From positions 1 to 13,737 of the forward strand of contig MNXL01000271.1 of NCBI GenBank assembly GCA_001871755.1: a stretch of DNA of 13,737 nt. Reading direction: 5' to 3'. Below the pieces are notes generated by a model. That model searched no databases. It was not told the origin of the DNA and worked only from the letters and a program-made list of their open reading frames with translations. Within the stretch, counting starts at the first letter, position 1, and each line of letters starts with the position of its first letter. The translations under genes and the position numbers were made by a program. The DNA comes from Anaerolineae bacterium CG2_30_64_16 (GTDB lineage Bacteria > Chloroflexota > Anaerolineae > CG2-30-64-16). This document shows positions 8,944 through 13,737 of the stretch, one piece after another.

Positions 8944-11277
8944 TCACCCATGCACCAACTCAAACAATCGCCTCGGACTCAGCGGCGCCTCCATGATCTC
9001 TACGCCGAGGCCGGCCAGGGCGTTTTCCACCGCCTGGACGAAACAGGCCGGCGTGGGGATGGCCCCCGCCTCACCAACCCCTTTCGTGCCCATCGGGTTG
9101 AGCGGTGAGGGCGTATTCAGGTGGCCGATCTCGATGGGCGGCATGTCGGTGGCGCGGGGCAGCAGGTAGTCACCCAGGTTGGCGTTGAGCAGTTGGCCGT
9201 TCGTGTCATAGGCCAGCTTCTCGTAGAATGACTGGCCGATGCCCATCGAGACCCCGCCGTGGATCTGGCCATCCACGATCAACGGGTTCAGGACCGTGCC
9301 GCAGTCGTGGGCGATGATGTACTTCTTGATCTCGACCAGCAGGGTATCCGGGTCCACCTCCACGATCATGGCCACCGTGCCCGCGGCCGTCGCGCCGTAC
9401 TTGGGGCCGAAGTACTGCGTGGACTCCAGCCCTGGCTCGGTGCCCGGCTCGACCGACCCGCGCATCGGGTTGGCCTTGATGGCCAGTTCGCCCAGGCTGA
9501 TCCCTTTCTCAGGGATGTCGGCGACCCGCACCATGCCATCCACGATCTCCAGCTCCTGCTCGGGGGTTTCGAGCAGTTTGCTGGCCAGCTTGAGGATCTT
9601 AGCCCGTACACCCGCGGCCGCTGCGTTGATCGCATTGCCTGCCACCGTGGCGCCGCGGCTGGCAAAGGTCCCGGTGCCCCAGTGGAACTTCTCCGTGTCG
9701 CCGGTGGTGACGATCACGTCCGTTGGCTTCACCCCGACCTGGTCGGCGACGATCTGGGCGAACGAGGTGAAGTGGCCCTGCCCCTGCGTGCCCACGCCGG
9801 TGGCGACGTTCACCCGGCCGCTCGATTCCACCGTGACCCGTGCGCCTTCGTAGGGGCCGACGGCCGTACCTTCGGTGAAGCAGACGATGCCGATGCCTAC
9901 CAGCTTGCCCGCGGCGCGCAGCCGCGGCTGCTCCTCGCGGATGAACTGGTCGTAGCCGATCAGCGCCTTGGCCTTTTCCAGCGTGGCCGGATAGTCGCCG
10001 CTGTCGTAGATCAGTTCAGTGAAATCCTGGCCGATGATGCCCTGGGGATAGGGGAACTGATCGGGCTGGATCAGGTTCTTCGCCCGGATCGCAGTGACGT
10101 CCATCCCCAACTCCTTCGCGGCCAGGTCCATCATTCGCTCCATGACGAACACCCCCTGCGGCCGCCCCGCGCCGCGCACCGGGGTAACGATCATCTTGTT
10201 GGTGAAGACGACCCGGTACTCGGTGTGGAAGTTGGGGATTTCGTATGGCCCCATGGTGTGCGTCTGCGTGTTGAGCGGCACAGTCAGCGCGTAGGAGTTG
10301 TACGCGCCGGTGTCGTGGATGAAGACGTCCTGCAGGCCCAGGATGCGGCCGTCTCGGGTGAGTGCGATCTCGGCGTCGTGGATCTGCATGCGCTCCTGGG
10401 TGGTCGCCAGGAAATTTTCCTGCCGGTCTTCGATCCACTTGATCGGCCGGCCCAGGCGGAGGGTAGACCAGGCCAGCAACTGCTCCTCGGGCTGCGCTAC
10501 CATGATTTTTGGCCCGAAGCCGCCGCCCACGAACGGCGCGATCACTCGCACCTGGCTCTCCGACAGGCCCAGCAGCCCGGCCATGACGTTACGCAGCGCG
10601 ATCGGCGCCTGGGAGGTGGCCCAGACGATCATCTCCTGGGTCTTGGGATTCCACGAGAAGACGTAGCCACGGTTCTCCAACGCGGCCGCCGCGCCGCGAT
10701 CTACCACGATACGGCGTTTGAGCACCACATCGGCCTGGGCACGGGCCGCGGCATAGTTGCCCTTTTCCTGTTTGACATAAGAAGCCAGGTTGGTGCCCAG
10801 CTCCTCGTAGAGCAGGGGCGAGCCCGGCCCCAGCGCGGCTTCCAGGTCGGTCACCGCCTCCAACGGCTCCAGGTCAACTTCGATGTCCGCGTACGCGTCC
10901 TCGGCGATGTAACGGCTCTCGGCGATCACGCACGCCAGCGCTTCGCCGGCATGGCGCACCTTGTCCCGCGCCATCGGCACCTGGGTGCGTTGGTTGAAGA
11001 TCAGGTCGGGGATCGAGTGCGGCGCGGGGACGAGCAGCGGCCCCGGCTTCCAAAAGTCGCCCAGGTCGGCCGCGGTGTAGACCGCGATCACCCCCGGCCG
11101 CTGGCGCGCCTTCGACGCGTCGATGCCCCGGATGCGCGCGTGGGCGTAGTCGCTGCGCAGGAACCCCGCATGCAACATCCCCGGAATCTGCACGTCGTCC
11201 ACGAAGAGGGCCTGGCCGGTGAGGAGGCGTGGGTCCTCGTTGCGTTTGATGCGTTGACCGACGTATTTGGTCGGCAT
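8944..11277 (-). CDS. Xanthine dehydrogenase/CODH-family molybdopterin-binding large subunit (module A)
   Basis: This complete 777-residue catalytic subunit pairs with the fused FAD/[2Fe-2S] protein upstream. The small domain covers about residues 15-145. The Mo-cofactor domain has GGGFGPK at 251-257, the active-site loop PVRGAGRP at 366-373, GTQGQGH at 496-502, and HDCGTVLNP and GQIHGG at 657-675. The catalytic glutamate is E736 in GVGEAG (733-738). The loop resembles form II CoxL-like hydroxylases (RGAGR) and lacks the CSFR loop of CO dehydrogenase, so CO is an unlikely substrate. An in-frame start at 11361 was rejected because its extra residues are heptamer-repeat translation. ATG at 11277 has AAGGAG six bases upstream and begins the family sequence (MPTKYVGQRIKRNEDPRLLTG). 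The substrate is not known. Confidence 0.95.
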   Translation of the reverse strand: MPTKYVGQRIKRNEDPRLLTGQALFVDDVQIPGMLHAGFLRSDYAHARIRGIDASKARQRPGVIAVYTAADLGDFWKPGPLLVPAPHSIPDLIFNQRTQVPMARDKVRHAGEALACVIAESRYIAEDAYADIEVDLEPLEAVTDLEAALGPGSPLLYEELGTNLASYVKQEKGNYAAARAQADVVLKRRIVVDRGAAAALENRGYVFSWNPKTQEMIVWATSQAPIALRNVMAGLLGLSESQVRVIAPFVGGGFGPKIMVAQPEEQLLAWSTLRLGRPIKWIEDRQENFLATTQERMQIHDAEIALTRDGRILGLQDVFIHDTGAYNSYALTVPLNTQTHTMGPYEIPNFHTEYRVVFTNKMIVTPVRGAGRPQGVFVMERMMDLAAKELGMDVTAIRAKNLIQPDQFPYPQGIIGQDFTELIYDSGDYPATLEKAKALIGYDQFIREEQPRLRAAGKLVGIGIVCFTEGTAVGPYEGARVTVESSGRVNVATGVGTQGQGHFTSFAQIVADQVGVKPTDVIVTTGDTEKFHWGTGTFASRGATVAGNAINAAAAGVRAKILKLASKLLETPEQELEIVDGMVRVADIPEKGISLGELAIKANPMRGSVEPGTEPGLESTQYFGPKYGATAAGTVAMIVEVDPDTLLVEIKKYIIAHDCGTVLNPLIVDGQIHGGVSMGIGQSFYEKLAYDTNGQLLNANLGDYLLPRATDMPPIEIGHLNTPSPLNPMGTKGVGEAGAIPTPACFVQAVENALAGLGVEIMEAPLSPRRLFELVHG

Positions 11278-11295
11278 GTTGCGCTCCTTGTAAAC

Positions 11296-11385
11296 CGGTA
11301 TTAGGGATTGGGGATTGGGTATTAGGTATTGGAGTGAACCGGTCGCTTTGCGGCTCCCCAATACCCAATATCCTAATACCTAATT
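11296..11385. repeat. Inverted heptamer array upstream of large subunit A
   Basis: The left arm (11297-11332) is five 7-bp units of the GGTATTA/GGGATTG/GGTATTG type. The right arm (11356-11385) is its imperfect complement, and the spacer is about 23 bases. The right arm runs into the coding sequence of a truncated zinc-ribbon reading frame. The left arm ends 20 bases before the large-subunit ATG, leaving its ribosome site intact. Confidence 0.93.
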
Positions 11386-11436
11386 CTGCTTTTTGATCTT
11401 GTCACTTCCACAAGTCGGGCAAATCCCGATCAGCAT
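11380..11436 (-). pseudogene. Stub of a zinc-ribbon gene (18 residues), cut by the heptamer array
   Basis: ATG at 11436, with a GAGGAA site just before it, reads MLIGICPTCGSDKIKKQN and stops at TAG in the edge of the repeat array. CPTCGSDKIKK looks like the first zinc knuckle of a YgiT-type or similar zinc-ribbon protein, whose second CxxC would lie some 25-35 residues later. That half is missing. It follows the broken HEPN gene by 18 bases in the same direction. The match is short, so a chance reading frame cannot be ruled out. Confidence 0.4.
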
Positions 11437-11454
11437 GGCTTCCTCGAATGTGCG

Positions 11455-11944
11455 CTAAACGCGTGCTTGGATTTGGGTCATCAAACTCTGCATCACAGTG
11501 AGATACGCCGGTAGTCTGCGGTAGATGCGTTTTGCCAGAGCCTCGATGTAGGTGTGCGCCGTCAGGTTGCGGTCGTCGGTCATTGCCAGACAGGTCTGCG
11601 TATCGACAGCGGAGAGCAACCCGTTCTGTAGGGCTTCGCGGAAACAGCTCTTGGGCGAGTTGCAGACGATGCCTTCGTGTTGTTCCAGGTATGCCTTGAG
11701 CAACTTCCAGAGTATCTTCTCAATAATCTGGGGCGAACGTGCCTGGCACTTTTCGGAAGTGCCAGGCACGTGATGGCAATGCCCCTACAAATTGAGAGGA
11801 TACCTTCCAGAGGACTTCAAACGAGAATTCAAAGCGTTGGATTGCGCCGTCCCGTACGATGATGCTGAATGGCATATTCAATGCCTCGTCCAGCGTAGAC
11901 AGGGCGCGCTGACAGGAGTCCAGTCGTTCCTTCAGTTTCTCCAT
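11455..11944 (-). pseudogene. HEPN / nucleotidyltransferase substrate-binding protein (HI0074-like), disrupted by a 92-bp insertion
   Basis: The intact ancestor would be the partner of the MNT protein encoded just upstream, an all-helical HEPN protein of the MNT/HEPN two-gene systems. Two pieces remain in different frames. One is MEKLKERLDSCQRAL...FEFSFEVLWK (from ATG at 11944), which continues into the insertion and stops at 11720. The other is LLKAYLEQHEGI...DDRNLTAHTY...MTQIQARV, ending at TAG 11455. Deleting exactly 100 bp (one insertion plus one target copy) joins them in frame as FEVLWKLLKAYLEQ, giving 129 residues, the expected family length. The RxxxxH motif (RNLTAH, R92-H97 in the restored protein) is kept, so decay looks recent. 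Its start overlaps the MNT gene by 13 bases. Confidence 0.9.
11712..11803. mobile_element. MITE-like 92-bp element with inverted ends, central hairpin and 8-9 bp target duplication
   Basis: The ends (GTATC-T/C-TCTCAAT...GGGGC, 11712-11734 and the complement of 11781-11803) match at 17 of 23 positions. A perfect 15-bp stem (ACGTGCCTGGCACTT, 11737-11751 with 11757-11771) with a five-base loop sits inside. The host sequence CTTCCAGAG occurs at 11704-11712 and again at 11804-11812, as a target-site duplication would. There is no coding capacity, so transposition would need a transposase elsewhere. The parent IS family cannot be assigned from this sequence alone. Confidence 0.85.
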
Positions 11945-12273
11945 AGGACGAAGCCCTCCTGCTGAACCCTACTGGCAAACTCCGATGATGTAGCCTGTAA
12001 GTCCACCAAATCTACCATGTACGGGATGTTCGATTCTTCCAGGTGTTCGCGGGCCAGGCTCAACTCGTGGCTGATGTCGTCGGCCGCCAGGACGGCGATG
12101 TCGAAATCGGAGACAAGGCTATGTGTCCCCGTGGCCCTTGATCCAAATAGATAGAACGAACAGGGCTTGTCTTGGAAGACCTCGGCCAGAATCGCGGTGA
12201 TCTGAGCCAGCGAACGGTCTTCCAGGGTTGTCTTGTCGCCTGGCAGTCTGTCGGTAGTCATCTGGGTAGCCAT
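11932..12273 (-). CDS. MNT-type minimal nucleotidyltransferase (HI0073-like)
   Basis: This 113-residue protein has the polymerase-beta-like nucleotidyltransferase core: GSRATG at 44-49, SDFD with metal ligands D56 and D58, and a third carboxylate in MVDLVDL (D88 or D91). Length and motif spacing fit MNT proteins that act with a HEPN partner. In characterised pairs the MNT protein modifies and silences the HEPN toxin. Here the HEPN partner, overlapping by 13 bases, is interrupted, so the MNT may be a leftover with no target. The start at 12273 has a weak site (GGAAAA); ATG at 12261 is an alternative. It lies 21 bases after the fused subunit gene and splits hydroxylase module A. Confidence 0.9.
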   Translation of the reverse strand: MATQMTTDRLPGDKTTLEDRSLAQITAILAEVFQDKPCSFYLFGSRATGTHSLVSDFDIAVLAADDISHELSLAREHLEESNIPYMVDLVDLQATSSEFASRVQQEGFVLWRN

Positions 12274-12294
12274 TTTTCATTTTCCGTTTTGCGT

Positions 12295-13725
12295 TTAGGC
12301 TCCAGCAGCCATCCTTTGCGCGGCAAGTTTGACGGCTTCGACAATATGCTGATACCCCGTACAGCGGCACAAGTTTCCCGAAATCGCCTGACGGATTTGC
12401 TCCTCGGTCGGGTTCGGGTTCTGCTCCAGGAACGGTGTCAGCGTTATCAGGAAGCCCGGCGTGCAGAAGCCGCACTGGAGCGCGTGCGCGTCGCGGAACG
12501 CCTCCTGGAGCGGGCTCAGCTTGTCAATCGTCCCCAGCCCCTCCACCGTGCGGACGTCGTGGCCGTGCGCCTGCACCGCAAAGGTCAGGCACGAGCGCAC
12601 CGGCTGGCCGTCGAACAATACAGTACACGATCCGCAGACGCCGTGCTCGCAGCCGACGTGTGTGCCGGTCAGCCCCAGCTCGTGGCGGATGAAGTCGCTA
12701 AGCAGCAGCCGCGGCTCGACCGCGCGTTCATAGCGGACGCCGTTGACGGTGACGGTGATTGGAAGGGCCTTTAGGTATTGGGTATTGGGTATTGGGTATT
12801 GGGTATTGGCGCGGTCTGCGCGACCCTGAGAATCCCCAATACCTAATACCGCATACCCGTTTCTCGCCCGCTCGAACGCCTCGGTGAGCGCCTGACGCGT
12901 CAGCGTGCGCACCAGGTGACGGCGATAGGCGGCGGTGGCGTGGATGTCTTCGCCTGGGTCTACGTCCGCCGTAGCCGCGGCCGCGGCCGCGATGGCATCG
13001 GCCGTGGGTGGCTGGCCGACCAGGGTCTGGGCCGCCGCGGCCGCCAGTTGCGGGATCTCGCCGACGCTGACATAAGCGATGCGCGCCTGTGCGCAGCGCC
13101 CGCGCTCGTCCAATGACACCAACGCGGCCACGCCGACCATCGCCTCCGCGCCGGCCTGGCGGGCGGCCTGCCGGTAGCTCCAGCCGCCGCGCGCAGGCAT
13201 GGGTGGCAGGGCCACTTCGACCAGCAGCTCGTCCGGCGCCAGGGCGGTCATGAACGCGCCGAGGAAGAAGTCGTCGGAGCTCAGCCAGCGGTCGGCCCGC
13301 CTGCTGCGGACGTGGCAGCGGCCGTTCAGAACGACAGCGATGGCGGGCAGGTGGCCGGCCGGATCGGCGTGGGCGATGTTCCCGCCGAAGGTGCCGCGGT
13401 TGCGGATCTGCGGCCAGGCAATGTAGGGCAGCACCTCGGCCACCAGCGGCGCGCGGGCGGCGATCAGCGGATCGTGCTCCACCGCGCTGTTGCGCATCAT
13501 CGCGCCGATGGTCACGCCGCCGTCGGCCGCGGGCCGGACGTAGAACAGCTCGGCCACGTTGTTCAGATCCACCAGCGCGGCCGGCTGGGCCAGGCGATAG
13601 TTCATCGCGGGGATCAGGCTTTGGCCGCCGGCCAGGACTTTGGCCGAGTAGCCGAGTTGCGCCACGCGGTCCAGCGCCTCGGCCAGGGTTTTGGGAGCGT
13701 AATAATCAAAGGGAGCTGGTTTCAT
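12295..13725 (-). CDS. Fused FAD-binding and [2Fe-2S] subunits of molybdenum hydroxylase (module A)
   Basis: One 476-residue polypeptide holds two subunits that are separate genes in module B. The FAD domain covers residues 1-175, with AGGQSL at 32-37 and RNRGTFGGN at 108-116. CO_deh_flav_C covers about 180-286. The linker at about 287-320 (GYAVLGIGDSQGRAD then NTQYPIPNTQYLK) comes from a heptamer repeat. The ferredoxin-like and helical [2Fe-2S] domains cover about 321-476, with C359, C364, C367, C379, C418, C421, C453 and C455 all present. The FAD-then-FeS order is opposite to the FeS-FAD order of E. coli-type and eukaryotic fused XDHs, so this is a local fusion of neighbouring genes. ATG at 13725 has no strong ribosome site in the 12 bases visible upstream. 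The alternative is a repeat-caused assembly artefact. Confidence 0.93.
   Translation of the reverse strand: MKPAPFDYYAPKTLAEALDRVAQLGYSAKVLAGGQSLIPAMNYRLAQPAALVDLNNVAELFYVRPAADGGVTIGAMMRNSAVEHDPLIAARAPLVAEVLPYIAWPQIRNRGTFGGNIAHADPAGHLPAIAVVLNGRCHVRSRRADRWLSSDDFFLGAFMTALAPDELLVEVALPPMPARGGWSYRQAARQAGAEAMVGVAALVSLDERGRCAQARIAYVSVGEIPQLAAAAAQTLVGQPPTADAIAAAAAATADVDPGEDIHATAAYRRHLVRTLTRQALTEAFERARNGYAVLGIGDSQGRADRANTQYPIPNTQYLKALPITVTVNGVRYERAVEPRLLLSDFIRHELGLTGTHVGCEHGVCGSCTVLFDGQPVRSCLTFAVQAHGHDVRTVEGLGTIDKLSPLQEAFRDAHALQCGFCTPGFLITLTPFLEQNPNPTEEQIRQAISGNLCRCTGYQHIVEAVKLAAQRMAAGA
12774..12859. repeat. Inverted heptamer array coding for the linker of the fused subunit
   Basis: Five perfect GGTATTG units (12774-12808) face an imperfect complementary arm (12831-12859) across a GC-rich 21-base spacer that can itself pair (GGTC...GACC). 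Because three 7-bp units equal seven codons, the array reads without stops in this frame as the heptapeptide NTQYPIP and derivatives. It belongs to the same family as the arrays at 8864-8942 and 11296-11385. Confidence 0.95.
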
Positions 13726-13737
13726 CTAGGCAGCTTC

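Noticed and set aside
8944..11277. Module A as an aerobic CO dehydrogenase, because of CoxG and the CoxL-like fold
   Set aside because: The active-site loop is PVRGAGRP. The Cys-Ser-Phe-Arg loop needed for the Mo-Cu CO-oxidising site is absent.
9259..11304. Long plus-strand open frame (681 codons) opposite large subunit A
   Set aside because: It is an antisense shadow of a well-supported gene in GC-rich DNA. The translation has no recognisable domain and is rich in His, Asp and Arg, as expected from mirrored codons.
11278..11361. Upstream extension of large subunit A
   Set aside because: The added residues (LQYLIPNPQSLIP style) are translated heptamer repeat, and the ribosome site before 11277 decides the start.

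Overview
The window is GC-rich and its genes all lie on the minus strand. It looks like a chromosomal catabolic locus from an environmental bacterium, most likely a Chloroflexota (Anaerolineae-type) lineage. That placement is an inference. It rests on the Pro/Thr/Ala-rich spacer after the lipobox of the binding protein, the many small palindromic and heptameric repeats at gene junctions, and the mix of molybdenum hydroxylase genes with a BMP-type ABC transporter. No rRNA, tRNA or CRISPR is visible.

In transcription order (high to low coordinates) the layout is as follows. (1) Hydroxylase module A: a fused FAD + [2Fe-2S] subunit (13725-12295), a molybdopterin-binding large subunit (11277-8944) and a membrane-anchored CoxG/SRPBCC protein (8835-8203). 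A decaying toxin-antitoxin-like islet (12273-11380) interrupts this module. It holds a MNT nucleotidyltransferase, a HEPN partner broken by a 92-bp MITE-like insertion, and the stub of a zinc-ribbon gene. (2) A strong sigma70-type promoter (8066-8038) preceded by two tandem 15-bp dyads. (3) A transporter and hydroxylase operon: BMP-family lipoprotein (7913-6606), double-NBD ATPase (6408-4852), two BPD_transp_2 permeases (4855-3674, 3670-2795), then hydroxylase module B as separate FAD (2789-1893), [2Fe-2S] (1896-1417) and large subunits (1420 to the window edge, C-terminus missing). The cistrons from the ATPase onward overlap or sit within a few bases of each other.

The working model is that the BMP/NupABC-type importer brings in a nucleoside, purine or related N-heterocycle, and the two xanthine dehydrogenase-family hydroxylases oxidise it in sequence or with different specificities. 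Electrons pass from Mo through two [2Fe-2S] clusters to FAD. CoxG may tether module A to the membrane or its quinone pool. The substrate cannot be read from the sequence. The two large subunits have different active-site loops (PMRGFG in B, PVRGAGRP in A), and neither carries the CSFR loop of form I CO dehydrogenase.

The most unusual feature is how repeats have reshaped the genes. Heptameric tandem arrays (GGTATTG, ACTCCTG and ATTTCGG units), an ACCTGACAGGT palindrome and a GCTCAGGACA repeat encode the N-terminus of one protein, the C-termini of two others, and the linker that fuses two subunits into one polypeptide. Separately, the 92-bp element in the HEPN gene is flanked by an 8-9 bp target duplication. 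Removing 100 bp restores an uninterrupted 129-residue HEPN protein.
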